DNA of 64,000 nt from an uncultured Thermoguttaceae bacterium. GTDB taxonomy: Bacteria; Planctomycetota; Planctomycetia; Pirellulales; Thermoguttaceae. The stretch lies in assembly GCA_938084835.1 (NCBI GenBank), contig CALKER010000006.1:310001-374000 (forward strand), in the 5' to 3' direction. A program made the translations under genes and the position numbers. Below the pieces are notes generated by a model. It worked only from the letters and a program-made list of their open reading frames with translations. It had not been told where the DNA came from and searched no databases. Shown piece by piece: positions 32,401 through 40,030 of the stretch. Numbering within the stretch: the first letter of the stretch is position 1; each line of letters opens with the position of its first letter.

Positions 32401-33302
32401 GTGACGCACCAAAGCTCGATTTCATTGGGTTTTTCGACGCGAGGGTAGATGCGATGGACACCCTTACTTGCTAGCCCAGAGATGGTGGCCAGCTTAGTCC
32501 ATTTGCCATCTTTTTCACAACAAATGTCAATGCCGACTTCGTGGGCTACGAGAATTCGGTTTGACCACCGATAAAGATCGTGCACGCGGTTGTCAGCAAT
32601 TTCACCGCTTTCGGCAGTGATGTGAGAAACCCATCGTCGCGTGGGAAGATGGTAAATGCCCACGCCGGAGCGAGAACTCCCGATAATTAGCTCATCGGGC
32701 CGGAATCCTTGAGCCACGCTGGTCAAGGTATTGCCGGTATCAATGCCTAGATGGGAAAAATCAAGAAAAGGAAATTGCCAGAACTTTGGATTCTCATGAC
32801 TTCGAGACCAGTCAGCAAAAGTCAAGCCTCGGCGTAGATTCTCTTCGCACACAAAAGTTACCCACGAGTGTCGGCCCCCACTTGCCAGCTGAAGATAATT
32901 TACGTCATCGCTTAGCAGAGAACCCCGGGTACTTTCGCGAGTCAAGGCTTGATGCCACATGTGGGTCGCACGGTCGAAGCGGAGGATACCGCCATGTCGA
33001 CTCCCTATCCAAAAGTGCCCGGCATCGGTAGCCGGCGCCTCCACTGCTATTGTGGGATGCGACTCGCGGTAGTTAGTAGTCCAACGGTAGTCGGGCAGCT
33101 CGCGGATAGGCGACAGCACATAGGCATACCACATGAGTCCGCCGGGCACCATCAACAGAACAAGCGTCACCAGCAACCAGAATTTGACAAAGATGCTCGG
33201 CGGGCGCCGCTCATCCTGCACCGGTGTGTACTTCGGACGATACTCGGGTGCCGAAGCACTTTGTTGCGGGACCTCAAACTCTTCAGCCAAGATCTCCAGC
33301 AT
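23478..33302 (-). CDS. Giant membrane-anchored propeller-like protein (~3274 residues)
   Basis: A short cytoplasmic N-terminus (about 45 residues, acidic then basic) leads to one membrane helix (LLVTLVLLMVPGGLMWYAY, about 44-65). Some 3170 residues of strand-rich sequence follow. A second membrane helix (LAATMGCSLLFLIVFAPAF) lies near the end with a basic tail KKRKFAFHN, so both ends should be cytoplasmic and the bulk outside. The middle is full of propeller-blade phrases such as LVVATSSGLAIYD followed by TQRW, and GSSRSGVGIYHLPTRRW. They resemble the sensor propellers of hybrid two-component proteins. No catalytic motif is seen. ATG 33302 is preferred over TTG 33317 because GGGAG lies nine bases before it. 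It is the last gene of the minus-strand cluster. Function unknown; a scaffold or ligand sensor is my inference. Confidence 0.9.
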   Translation of the reverse strand: MLEILAEEFEVPQQSASAPEYRPKYTPVQDERRPPSIFVKFWLLVTLVLLMVPGGLMWYAYVLSPIRELPDYRWTTNYRESHPTIAVEAPATDAGHFWIGSRHGGILRFDRATHMWHQALTRESTRGSLLSDDVNYLQLASGGRHSWVTFVCEENLRRGLTFADWSRSHENPKFWQFPFLDFSHLGIDTGNTLTSVAQGFRPDELIIGSSRSGVGIYHLPTRRWVSHITAESGEIADNRVHDLYRWSNRILVAHEVGIDICCEKDGKWTKLATISGLASKGVHRIYPRVEKPNEIELWCVTVGQGLVALTIGSEGSLIEKKVLVSERNVPGLTAELCRMADYHPKADLLWVGFQQGDGLGLARYFFSTHDWVGTAGPLPTRDIRCLFAEEKGSALLGTGQGLWQVWDSGGTSLPVSFRGLKSEDVREIAANSSWVWARSQLQPMAGSVPRRIRLTHNRPPSQDELWVWQDLIGPRRFPELTEDELTAASRIPGTSDYYFGTRSKGIGQWHGTSHEPSQAFNPADNGCPTGVVDLASLSSRHVVAVTIAGEIAQYDGSDWRMLFTPTAFAGRVKDIVTAAAAGSSLVVATSSGLAIYDMSTQRWKELPAIEKIVQLHCTKSELWARTDENKLYVFPTSELSTGRWKHVADNVIALRGTEELLVAVIQPPHSPAHLFLAQAGHLSLQPLFIPQPISDAPPTWDACCAFGADLYVAFTDQRLARYSLSTHSWEEIDWPPLSARPRKLEVTESGLWVLSEDGELWLWNRNRRFWIEPAIASHVESIAADAHGLLVLRRLPEELNDRARLLRIVDQENQLVLIGAPLSGGISSVSAAQEFSESLFLGGPEGIHRFRQRDHDWKSFRLEPGQTCVAFAPTGSFLYSLATQPGKEAGEVWVYRLREDDFLPVKDPENPEKTLQAQRLAGDGKRWMAFFAQGRGIRGISDDESPSARLFLASSDSGLRDRKVSAAAERDQDLFLGTEQGTLHIYARQQSGPPVWQFVSLPLTETGTRTPEGHKVRKILSLSSSDLVVVLNKEVQLLNSREGQWRFVRRLVSEAERCDAWEAGDGRILAAVTTRPTDAQAGCYSEVFEEAISSTSERKPLLGPPMQSSSSTSGTIAVAEWVTPEDLWIFRAAADGQLWQYSLLRRGWWKQSPEQVEIFHEGAGTLWAYAPERMTLYRLAGSESPSWQVLGHPQQTADFVGDATSVLVRTSSGQIELISVVGGSQVSRSILLAPPPPEFRGQQFRVAALAEIEDSLFCSFEDAGTFSYDLSQHRWQQKLNRVRRFVRRGGPSPELFALTKDGSLHRWRDATGSFEQVQTPAGVQDVTTVDESLVILTSEGGLLASEADGQWYPLLDPTGRLRVPAWSPIGAATEWHNMLILALEEGDRTRVVTFDSGTLAWRATEAVNGRPERFVLAGDRLLLIALTPSQARALYEVDIPNQKLVPLGGPLRALNGNHNELWALRADGAVLRLRAHEPTFNVESANLQLGLPVSAQVGISCAAAIERHLMVALSDGSVWHRTEGILGWRKLLEPAGVPRFRRQLVRIGNLLVTSEPDGTLLAFDPQTNGYRPLKSTEALSFPKQPEALWEIDPQGTKVRVRRSGSATWADLTSGKLPEDDFVDISVNTEYIFLLTAAGTIRVFERNGWREVALPQGQMPQAIFARPSPFEHKGTCFVTAENPQGSWLTNRPGIKLEIRCQPSEKRPLSGPLYAYSRSGQSGVGWQWASGILSIESHLLVSTPAGAIIFARSAGRLVPASYHQGPTSAGEGPALDPGPPATISWPGGPRLVWDSISASLRPATSDEQQLSPPPQPLADLLRNSVLGPRWAIEDAAQTLTLSMMTASGERCPVHLDSQGFGFDLIGGMALTQTEIVFYTRDGTVRYDRATGVGIPQQIETGEAVPLQALEAQCRTIEAPPGAALALLGRMPKVAWVLQGGRWSQVAAAQLAPNRPRPLWEGKYCRWRSDAEIHLTIPGKNPSRELSKTITTGLDLSCGRLHVDQWTAIVAYHGGIWAITRAGVIRINPAGYAEISLPQDSPYNWQAGGTFELLTEDSKTTWLVMALQRADSQKQELLVWDQSRWRPLSEDEPLYKLYEQRSELLLQGGQWRVRRSQINGVPIRTLERHWPWQESGRFLSVSIDPRHPRYPDVFDYERVNDVTFFQGQLWVASDAGVLRVSVPGAVIVDVSPSPSGDPVERICVRDGKLFIQANGIFQWDQAAGKWIPTNGEDPFAEQHTLWESRRWKVTAQPETEIWHRLAGGDQTLTRVAIVQDPQGGFRFDFDVVTTCQGEKDSVFLLSKRGVIERRFSQPDELLPVPLTGGRVTDESTKLFSVGPKETERLVIEHQGVFYTRESAGKLWRQADEGTRKWIIATHRRYETWSLSWFVESRQVGGKVKVRFADDRAYKSTDFLAPAGLFDFDLVNDLAVLPAGPGGHLVMLATQGGIVDVAPKEGWRRRYASLEEDGIPHARVTGLAGSTRARLVAKVALAGPEPTAKYYEFQAPEARWVLLPSSPPAEDVYRRLRCMLFNNPSGWTAADLAAYRLLGGHVPSTYEAPLTITWGNQPVWLVDTTDGVAFAHDVRHSVESHDGSLWVATDGGIVRWFFPPESSQQRPSSSDLEIFAADFIERWDFFAPASPPALGLIKYVEPAKALVTLGIKGVPSGEKAGEYDPFRGFRWDPNQKAFRRTTPDEARHAQTIVDDGFWFWRKDGLRQVTVGFHAGRAEIPRNYTFIQDGTFRFYDPTPPSPAFPRLRSILSIQGQLFVATAGGIMVFNGGDSYPAKLYAMGDTPDGGRKLSLERPLGMFYHVVTGRVFVVCNDDQNPGSAPLLFLFEPGHPHQKRPDRWVLFSGSDPFQDADLLVNNELLMWRQLTTGARVELKNTDLLPDTPYQLFHDGKFAFDYVVAIAPVGQTVWAATAGGAVEFGTTDRRIRRIFAQCFGIGPERQLPDVREVVASPLTPSDREKELYARTGSKEAFRFEVGPPGELGRWIPVSGEIAEQIFDAAYRKATLAPDFWSWVQPPDGIYVELQRTDPPKLRCGRSTPEAHVPLMSRGRFIWDDLREAVLVEDELLVATPAGICVYAIDLPAQKAQFQMLYGAIDTGHGNNIPMTGIERLVNEGTELAAWNDSHVFRGTRTSSGWQWELDSSRRPAEMSHTRRWVTSAGQWKLVADTDGRGLTVTFSPSFEGGKSHTVLHAPWIGVRGYEIARAVFYSQGVLVPGPKGVLWIDLEFAKRQRMWRYPALAATMGCSLLFLIVFAPAFGKKRKFAFHN
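24049..26808 (-). repeat. Six copies of a 'V-A-T-x-G-G-I' blade module in the giant protein
   Basis: Within the C-terminal third of the giant protein a phrase of the form (D/N)-x-V-x-x-...-G-x-L-W-V-A-T-x-G-G-I-x-x-F recurs. Copies are WVASDAGVLRV (about 26770-26808), MLATQGGIVDV (about 25961-25997), WVATDGGIVRW (about 25488-25530), FVATAGGIMVF (about 24979-25014), WAATAGGAVEF (about 24521-24560) and VATPAGICVYA (about 24049-24092). Spacing is about 150-170 residues for the last five and about 270 before the second, which is close to two modules or one degenerate copy. DNA identity is low, so these are old protein-level repeats. Confidence 0.75.
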
Positions 33303-33692
33303 GGCCGTGGCTCCCAAACCCGTCTGTCATCTCAGATCATGTTGACCCCGCGTCAAGAAACGCCTGAGGATAGGCGGCGTAAAACCTTTTTAGGTCATTT
33401 TTTTATCAACCTTCCGCAGTAGCCCAGGGTGGAATATTTAATGACCCAAGAAAGTACACAAGTGCCGCGTCCCTTGGCCCCCTTTGGCGGAGCGATTACG
33501 TGCTTTTGCCGGAACTAGACTTCAAACCTTTAATTTTTTGGCGCCATCCCTGGGACCTATGGGCTGGGTGAGAGGTTGTAAGATAATTCTGGGCTTGAAT
33601 TTTTTACGTTCTCAAAAGTTGAGCATTGGCCGAAGCTCTCTCCGCGCTTTCCCAGGGCCATCTTCCCCCTTTCCTGCTTGAACTGTGGCGCC
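33303..33692. other. Intergenic gap inside the minus-strand cluster
   Basis: This 390-bp gap between the 573-residue protein gene and the giant gene is the longest inside the cluster. It could hold a separate promoter or leader for the giant gene. I see no small gene or clear hairpin. Confidence 0.4.
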
Positions 33693-35414
33693 TTAGTAGC
33701 CAGCCGTTGGTGTTGCTTTCCTCCCCTCGGTAAGGTGCTTTAATCGCTCGTAAAATCGTCGCGCATGCGACATTCCTGCTGCACAAAAGGCTGTGAATGC
33801 GTGACGGTAGGCTTGTACACGAACTGCAGGATCCTCTACGTGGGTTGCTAAAAACCAGGCGATATGCCCTTCCAAAAGGTCCGCAACTGCTGAATTGCGA
33901 CACAGAGATAGCCCCGCGCGGGGTTTCAGCTCGGAATCGGTGCGTAATTTCGGGCGGACTAAGATTTCTTGAGCGATGCGAAAGTCATGCAGATCGCAAG
34001 CTAGCTCGACGACTTTCCAGAGCAGTGCCCGTGTCGGCCGGCAGGTCGAGTGTTCTAAGCCTATAACAAGGGCTAATACATCCTGCGCAAGCCGACGGGT
34101 GTCCTTAGTAGGGTGAAGGTAGCAATCGATTTGGATCAAACCTATTGCGTAAGCCAAGGCCTGGGATTGGTAAGCTGGCGGAAACTGGCGTATTCGCTCG
34201 ACAAGCTTCTCCGGGCTCTCGAGGCTGCCGGGCAACAGCTGGCTCAAACCGGTGTATTGGCGCAATTGCAGGCAGCGGCGGATGGCCCCAGCTCGGGTCT
34301 TGCCGATCTCTTCCCAAAGGTTTGTTGCGGATTTTTCGTCGCAAAAGTTCCAAGCCGCTACTTGGGCAATCAAGCCTACCCGAGAGATCTCGTCGTATTT
34401 TTCGATGGCCCACGCAAGTTTTGTCTGGTTTTCGGCCAGTTGCGGTGGATCGAATAAGTGATATTCGATAAGTAGCTCCACCGATGTAACCCAGCGGTAA
34501 AATAGCCTCAGCCAAAGATTGGAATCGTTCTGCGCTTCGAGCTCTTGGCTAAAAAGCCGTCGCTCGGTGGCATCCAGGATCTCTTCTAGCCACGGCGTAT
34601 CCAAGGAGGCAGGGCGTACTCGGCCGTAAAGCAGACGGGCACCAGTCAGACCTAATGCTGGCCACACGCGGAATTGACCAGAACTTTCCAGACGATGGGT
34701 ACGATACCAAGCGGCAAGTGCCGTAAATAAACGTCCCCATATTCCCTGCGACTCGAAAGGCATCAAACCAGAGCGGTCCCATAAGTCCAGTGTAGGGGCT
34801 TTGTGTCGTGTGCTCTTGGCCGGCAATGTGACTGCCCGAATGGCGTCGAAATAAAGCTCTACAAGCGGTCGCCGAGATGCCTGTGTGGGTGGCCCTGGGA
34901 GTTCTTTGAGCGTTTCCGTGGTCGGATTTTCCGCTATTTGGTAGGTGGCTTCTACGACGCGTTCCAATGTCACAAAGATGCGTCGGCCCAAAATCGGAAC
35001 AAGGCGAACAACCACGGACCAATAGAAGCGCGATCCGGCATATGTTAGTACCACAGCAAGCGCCACAAAACAGACCGGTCGATGATACCACATGTGGTAA
35101 AGGCATAGCCAAAGCAGGACAAAACCACTGGCACAAAGGGCAATTAGCATATACCAACTGCGGTGAGGCCAAAGAACAATAAGGACACTTAGCCCGCCAG
35201 CCAGATAGATTAGCCATTTTAGGTCAGTAAGTGGACGTTCGAGCACTAAGGGCAAAAGAACCTTATCGTGGAACTCACCCACCCAGCTCCGGCCGAATAG
35301 GTGGTGCGGACCGATTGACGAAATAGTCAGAGCCGCCGAGGATGTAATGACCACCACCGCGAGGAATGCCGCACCATGAATTCGCCAGGAGGTTGGAGGT
35401 CGCGAACTTTCCAT
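33693..35414 (-). CDS. Polytopic membrane protein of unknown function (573 residues)
   Basis: Four membrane helices crowd the N-terminus: about 14-35, 60-80, 84-105 and 108-130 (for example LKWLIYLAGGLSVLIVLWP and MLIALCASGFVLLWLCLY). They are followed by some 430 mostly helical, presumably cytoplasmic residues with no motif I know. The helical part has leucine-rich stretches compatible with alpha-solenoid repeats. GGGGGAG lies nine bases before ATG, a strong ribosome-binding site. It sits between a small helical protein and the giant propeller protein, so a platform role in the envelope for the neighbouring AAA+ machinery is my inference only. Confidence 0.82.
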   Translation of the reverse strand: MESSRPPTSWRIHGAAFLAVVVITSSAALTISSIGPHHLFGRSWVGEFHDKVLLPLVLERPLTDLKWLIYLAGGLSVLIVLWPHRSWYMLIALCASGFVLLWLCLYHMWYHRPVCFVALAVVLTYAGSRFYWSVVVRLVPILGRRIFVTLERVVEATYQIAENPTTETLKELPGPPTQASRRPLVELYFDAIRAVTLPAKSTRHKAPTLDLWDRSGLMPFESQGIWGRLFTALAAWYRTHRLESSGQFRVWPALGLTGARLLYGRVRPASLDTPWLEEILDATERRLFSQELEAQNDSNLWLRLFYRWVTSVELLIEYHLFDPPQLAENQTKLAWAIEKYDEISRVGLIAQVAAWNFCDEKSATNLWEEIGKTRAGAIRRCLQLRQYTGLSQLLPGSLESPEKLVERIRQFPPAYQSQALAYAIGLIQIDCYLHPTKDTRRLAQDVLALVIGLEHSTCRPTRALLWKVVELACDLHDFRIAQEILVRPKLRTDSELKPRAGLSLCRNSAVADLLEGHIAWFLATHVEDPAVRVQAYRHAFTAFCAAGMSHARRFYERLKHLTEGRKATPTAGY

Positions 35415-35602
35415 CTCTTAAGGCTCCCCCCAGCTATTCCCTCATAAACCTTTTTCCATGCTCTCTATTTTTTCACATCCAAAGGTCGTTTCGTAAACAA
35501 ACACTTGGCTGCAATTCCCTTGAGTGATGCGGCCTGATGCTGCCTCGCCCACAGCCACACTTCTTGGACGTGTGACTTTTTCCCCGGGGCTTTCATTACC
35601 CT

Positions 35603-36037
35603 CTAATCCAGCAGCGAGGCCGAGCGTTTTGTTAGGTCATCCAACCTTTTGGCAAGTTCTTCTGCCCCTTCCTTCAATTCTTCAACCAGCCTTTCGAGTG
35701 CTAAAACATTTTCCACAACGCTGGTTGGGGAAAGGTTCGGCCCGCGTGGAAGTCGCGCGCGACTGGCAAGGATGCGGGCCTGGGCGGAAGCTCGTTCCGC
35801 ATCTGTTTGCCGACGTCGTATTTGCGCACTTTGACGTCGCACCTCGGCGTTGGTTTCAGCAAGAAGAGGTAATTCAGAAGCCTTGTTTTTTTCCCACAAA
35901 AAAGCCAATCGGCAGATCCGTCGACTCCACATCCCGGCGGAGAGACACGCCGTAAAAACGCGGAACCAACAGGCCACGGGTAGCATATAAAGACGAGCAA
36001 ACAGCTTACGGAAAAGTCGCCCAATCCGCCAAATCAT
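35603..36037 (-). CDS. Small helical protein with hydrophobic basic N-terminus
   Basis: The 144-residue protein begins MIWRIGRLFRKLFARLY, an amphipathic/hydrophobic basic stretch of about 55 residues that should sit on or in the membrane. A heptad-like alpha-helical region follows (EVRRQSAQIRRRQTDAER and VLALERLVEELKEGAEELAK). AAAGGAG eight bases before ATG is an excellent ribosome-binding site and supports it as a real gene. No family is recognised. Its design (membrane-binding head, coiled-coil tail) resembles its upstream neighbour turned end for end, so the two may pair with each other or with the 1065-residue coiled-coil protein. Confidence 0.75.
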   Translation of the reverse strand: MIWRIGRLFRKLFARLYMLPVACWFRVFTACLSAGMWSRRICRLAFLWEKNKASELPLLAETNAEVRRQSAQIRRRQTDAERASAQARILASRARLPRGPNLSPTSVVENVLALERLVEELKEGAEELAKRLDDLTKRSASLLD

Positions 36038-36226
36038 GAGGTGACTCCTTTCCCGAAATGAATTTGTTGGACTACCTCGGGTGTTTTCTTCCTCGGATCA
36101 AGGTTCTCCGGAAAACGAAGCACCAAGCGTTATCGTTTACTCTCCTACCGCATCCAACGGCGCAAGGGTGCAGAACAAAAAAGTCAAGCTCCTGTGCCAG
36201 CCATTTGATCTCTAACGCTAGTCCTC

Positions 36227-36571
36227 CTATCGGGGTCCCCCTCGACGATTCCTCCTTCGCCAGACATAAAGCTTGCGGAGGATCACGCGTATCCTGGAAA
36301 CAAAAAGCCGAAGCTCCGTGCGCACCAACTTTTGGTCCGCTTGTAAATTTTGGCTAGTGTTTTGCACTTCCCTGCTGATTGTTTGGAAAATACGTTCCCA
36401 GGAAACTGCTAATTCTCCAATTTTCGCCTGCGCCCGCGTCAGGATTTCTTCTAGAAGCTCAAGCCGGGCGTCACTCCCAGGTGGCGAGACGGCAGAGTGC
36501 TCGGTATCCCTTTGCTGCGGAAGGGAAGAGGAAGCTTGCGGCAGCGTTGACAAATTCCAGAAAGCTGTCAT
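36227..36571 (-). CDS. Small coiled-coil protein with basic C-terminus
   Basis: The 114-residue protein has a polar N-terminal 35 residues. One long helix with heptad spacing follows (LELLEEILTRAQAKIGELAVSW through LQADQKLVRTELRLF). A strongly basic C-terminal end (VRILRKLYVWRRRNRR, approximate) could touch membrane or nucleic acid. There is no obvious ribosome-binding site before ATG 36571. It lies 171 bp after the large coiled-coil gene and 189 bp before the next small protein, all on the same strand. No family is recognised; its reality rests on position, strand and coherent helix pattern. Confidence 0.6.
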   Translation of the reverse strand: MTAFWNLSTLPQASSSLPQQRDTEHSAVSPPGSDARLELLEEILTRAQAKIGELAVSWERIFQTISREVQNTSQNLQADQKLVRTELRLFVSRIRVILRKLYVWRRRNRRGGPR

Positions 36572-36742
36572 GGCGATATGCTGGCCTTGGCGATTAAGTC
36601 CCTAGTTGCCACCCAAATGCGTTTACAACTTGAATTGCCGGTTTTAATGCCGCCGCTCGGTTGCTACGAAAAAAGGTTAGTAAGCATAGGCAATTTATTT
36701 CGGCTGTTTTAGGGACATGCCTACTTGGCTCACCCTCGTTCT

Positions 36743-39700
36743 TCATCGAGCGCTCGGTCCGACCAAAGGCCCTTCCGCTGCCGGAGTGTCGGGTCTTTCT
36801 TGTGGCGCGTCGTTCGACCTTTGAGGGTGGAACTCATGCATCTCACTGGGATAGAAACCGTAAGGCGCATTAAGCAAAACACGCCAGAGCAGTTGTTGAA
36901 TGCGCGCAGCATTTTGATCGTTCGGGCGACTCTGAAGTTCGCGCAGAAGCTGGCGAACGTCCGCTACAAATTGTTGGCTTTCCCTCCCAACCGACCGAGC
37001 TGCTATTTGTAATTGCTTGAAGTGTTCGTTGAGCTGAAGGACCGCCTCGCGAAGCCCCGGCGTCTCTAACTGGATCAGTCGGGCCTGTCTATCTAATTCT
37101 CTTATCTCCGTCCTCAATCTGAGAATTTGCTGCTGCAGATCGGACCTTTCCTTTTCGATTGCGTCTTTTTCTCTTTGAAGTGAGACATGTTGTGCCTCAA
37201 GCGCCTGCTTTTCTGCTTCCAGCGACTCCTTTTGTTTTTCAATCGCTTTTAGGTTTTCCTGCGTCTTCTTTATCTCTGAGGTCAGATGTTGTCTTTCCGC
37301 CGTTAAGGCTTGAATGTCGGCCTCTGCACGTTGTTTTCCATGCTGATACTTTTGTTGCAATTTCTTAAGAGCGATTATTTCGTCGGAAAGCTTAGCCCGA
37401 GTGGCAAGCAGCTCCTTTAAAAGTTGCTCCGCTGTGGCTGTTTGCATCTTAAGTTGTGCTACTTGGTCGCTAAGCTGTTTTACCCCATGGAAAACACGCT
37501 CGAGAGCCTCCACCGTTGCTGTGGCAGATTGCAGCCTTGCCGCTGCGTCACGAACCTTGTGGCTAATCCTGGCTATTACCCGCTGCCACTGCTGCTGAAG
37601 GCCCCGGGCCTGCGACTCTAGCGTGGTCTCAAGTTGCTTCAGCTTTGGAACTTGGATTTCCATTTTCCGCCTTGCAGCGACAAAATTCCGGAATTTCTCT
37701 TGCAGTTCGCGAGTAGACTTTGCCAGTTCGTCGGTCAGGTTTTGAATCTCCGCACGGCCCTGATTAACGGTGGCAAGTGCCGTGGCAATTTCTTCTTGCG
37801 CAGAGCGTAGTGCTAATTCAGCCTTCGCTCTCTCCGCCTTAAATGTGTCTAAATTAGTTTGCAACTGATCAAAAAGCGTAATCCTTTTTTGACAGAGGGT
37901 GAGATGAAGGTCCATAACCGCCCTAACATAATGCTCCCAGCTTGGGGCCAAGTAGGAGGTAATCTCCTCTATTTTCTTGACCTCTCGTTCTGCGGCCTTA
38001 ATGCCCTGACTGAGAGTTTGGATCCGGTTGTGTAGCTGCACCCAATCCTCCAAGGCCTTGGTGAGATGGGCGTTAAGATCACATCCGATGGTTTCGTAAA
38101 CGCCCTGGACTTTTCCCGCTGTCGCGGCGATGTTGGCATCTATGTGGTCGACGATTTGTTTAAGGGTTTCCTCAATCCCAGATTGCATCAACACGTGGCT
38201 ATGGATGTTAACGAGGCGGAGTGCCTCAGGAAGAGGGACCACACTTCCGTGAGTAATACCTACAGCGATTAAGTACGATTCCGCATTCTCGGCTTGACCA
38301 TCGATATTGACTCCGGTGATGAGCCAGCAGTCGATAGGCCCCTCGGCTCCTTGATTTAAGTACTCCAGTAATGTTTGTGCCATGGCCGGATCGTCGAGCC
38401 TGGGGATCAGCTCTAAGCGGCTTTCGCAGAAGATGTTGATTCCCCACCCTTGCCAGCGGGGATCTTGAAGGAAAATTTCGTCCGCGCCAGCAGACAAGAT
38501 TTCAGACAGCTCGAGCGGCACTTGGCTGATAAGGATGTGCCGCCCTGGGGCATGCGGACGTGGGGAAGGAAGGTACACATAGCCAAATTGGCTTAGCACC
38601 GCAAACGGTCGTTGAAGAAATGTGCGGAGTCCCGAAGGGAGTGACTGCCCCTCCGAGAAAAACACGAGAGCGACCCGACATTGACCGCCCAGGAGATCCT
38701 GAGTTTTTTCGTATTTTCGTTCCAGTTCTGTGAGAGCGCGACGATAACGATCGATTTGTTGCGCAAGGCTAACATGCTGCGCAACCACCCTTCTGGCCTT
38801 TATTGCGCGCAGCGGCAGCTCGACGGGAGCCGTCATCTGCTGGACTTCGAAAACCTGGGAGTGGGGAAGTGACATATCGAACTTTACGGAAAAAATTTGG
38901 CGTGCAGAGTGCATTCCCCCTCGCAGATCTTCCTCTTTTAGCTTCAACCACCCGTGCTCCCCTTGGTCGATCAGTATGTACCGAGCCTGCTGCGGATCGT
39001 ATAAACGGCTAAGAGAAACCACAGGATGACGAAAGCCCCATCGGCAGTAAAAAATGTTTTGCGCGGTGGGGGCAAGCGGATAGTAGGCACGGACATTTGG
39101 GGGTAGTCGGTTCACCCAGTCAATTACCCGACGATCCCTTCGAAACCCGGTAAGGAACAACAAGATTCCTGGGATTTTCGTTATGAGGGTCACGCCGGGA
39201 AAAAATTGGCATTCCACATAAAGTCCCTGTGGGAAGGATTGATAAGTCGTAAGGGCGATTCTCTCTACTTCTCTCTTATCGCCGTTGGTCACAGCCAAGA
39301 ATAGGGAGGAGAAATGGCCCGGAGGTTTCCGCCGCCCTTTGAGAGGGACCCGCTCTAAGCAGTCATTAAGTGAAAGGGTAGGGCCTCCGGGCAATGCGGG
39401 CACTTCGCGGCCACCAAAAAGAGAGACAAACTTCCTCACTGGTTCATCAACAGTTGGGATGAGAAGGCCCCAGCGGCCTCTGCCATCTCGGGGGGCGCGA
39501 ATACCAATCTGGCTTCGAGTGGCCACAGGGAATTGCCCAGTGACCAATCCATCAACAAACTCGAGGAGTCGCTCAAGCGAATCAAATTCTAAGAAAGAGC
39601 TTGGCTCATCCTCCAGCTCGGGGTAGGAGGTAGACACAGCCGAGGCCCTGGCCTGCGAGGTCGCTTTCTCCTGGGGCGCCCAAAGAGTTGTTTCTTGTGT

Positions 39701-39940
39701 CTTGGGCTCGCTTTCAACGGTAGCAGAGGGAGAAAGCTGTTGTAGTCGGCTTTGTACGCACTGGATGGCGTCGCGCAGATTCAGACATTGGCGCAGGTGA
39801 TGGGCCAGTTCCAAGTCCCCGAAACTTGTTGCCTTGTTGGCGAATGGGTTGACAAATTGCGTGGCCATCGCATATTCGATATCTCCAGTGAGCTTCTGCA
39901 GCTCGCCCAGGAGGCTACGGTAGTCCTCGGGGCTTGCCAT
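36743..39940 (-). CDS. Large protein with globular head and long coiled coil (1065 residues)
   Basis: Residues about 1-115 are helical and Gln/Ser-rich. About 120-620 form one or more mixed alpha/beta domains with no motif I know. About 630-1000 is an almost unbroken coiled coil rich in Lys, Glu and Gln (for example EKQKESLEAEKQALEAQ), recalling SMC/KfrA-type rods. No Walker A, Walker B or ABC signature is present, so it is not an SMC ATPase. A Pro-rich tail of about 40 residues closes it. AGGAG lies nine bases before ATG. It lies 90 bp downstream of the 525-residue gene. A tether or spacer in the proposed complex is my inference. Confidence 0.85.
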   Translation of the reverse strand: MASPEDYRSLLGELQKLTGDIEYAMATQFVNPFANKATSFGDLELAHHLRQCLNLRDAIQCVQSRLQQLSPSATVESEPKTQETTLWAPQEKATSQARASAVSTSYPELEDEPSSFLEFDSLERLLEFVDGLVTGQFPVATRSQIGIRAPRDGRGRWGLLIPTVDEPVRKFVSLFGGREVPALPGGPTLSLNDCLERVPLKGRRKPPGHFSSLFLAVTNGDKREVERIALTTYQSFPQGLYVECQFFPGVTLITKIPGILLFLTGFRRDRRVIDWVNRLPPNVRAYYPLAPTAQNIFYCRWGFRHPVVSLSRLYDPQQARYILIDQGEHGWLKLKEEDLRGGMHSARQIFSVKFDMSLPHSQVFEVQQMTAPVELPLRAIKARRVVAQHVSLAQQIDRYRRALTELERKYEKTQDLLGGQCRVALVFFSEGQSLPSGLRTFLQRPFAVLSQFGYVYLPSPRPHAPGRHILISQVPLELSEILSAGADEIFLQDPRWQGWGINIFCESRLELIPRLDDPAMAQTLLEYLNQGAEGPIDCWLITGVNIDGQAENAESYLIAVGITHGSVVPLPEALRLVNIHSHVLMQSGIEETLKQIVDHIDANIAATAGKVQGVYETIGCDLNAHLTKALEDWVQLHNRIQTLSQGIKAAEREVKKIEEITSYLAPSWEHYVRAVMDLHLTLCQKRITLFDQLQTNLDTFKAERAKAELALRSAQEEIATALATVNQGRAEIQNLTDELAKSTRELQEKFRNFVAARRKMEIQVPKLKQLETTLESQARGLQQQWQRVIARISHKVRDAAARLQSATATVEALERVFHGVKQLSDQVAQLKMQTATAEQLLKELLATRAKLSDEIIALKKLQQKYQHGKQRAEADIQALTAERQHLTSEIKKTQENLKAIEKQKESLEAEKQALEAQHVSLQREKDAIEKERSDLQQQILRLRTEIRELDRQARLIQLETPGLREAVLQLNEHFKQLQIAARSVGRESQQFVADVRQLLRELQSRPNDQNAARIQQLLWRVLLNAPYGFYPSEMHEFHPQRSNDAPQERPDTPAAEGPLVGPSAR

Positions 39941-40030
39941 TTCTGTAAACTCCTGACGAGGTGCGAGTTATCGGGAGATCCTCACCGTCTTATGTAAACA
40001 GCTGTTCGCCCCGGTAGTCCCTTAGTTTTG

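Noticed and set aside
36743..39940. SMC-type chromosome protein
   Set aside because: The long coiled coil suggested it, but there is no Walker A, Walker B, ABC signature or central hinge.
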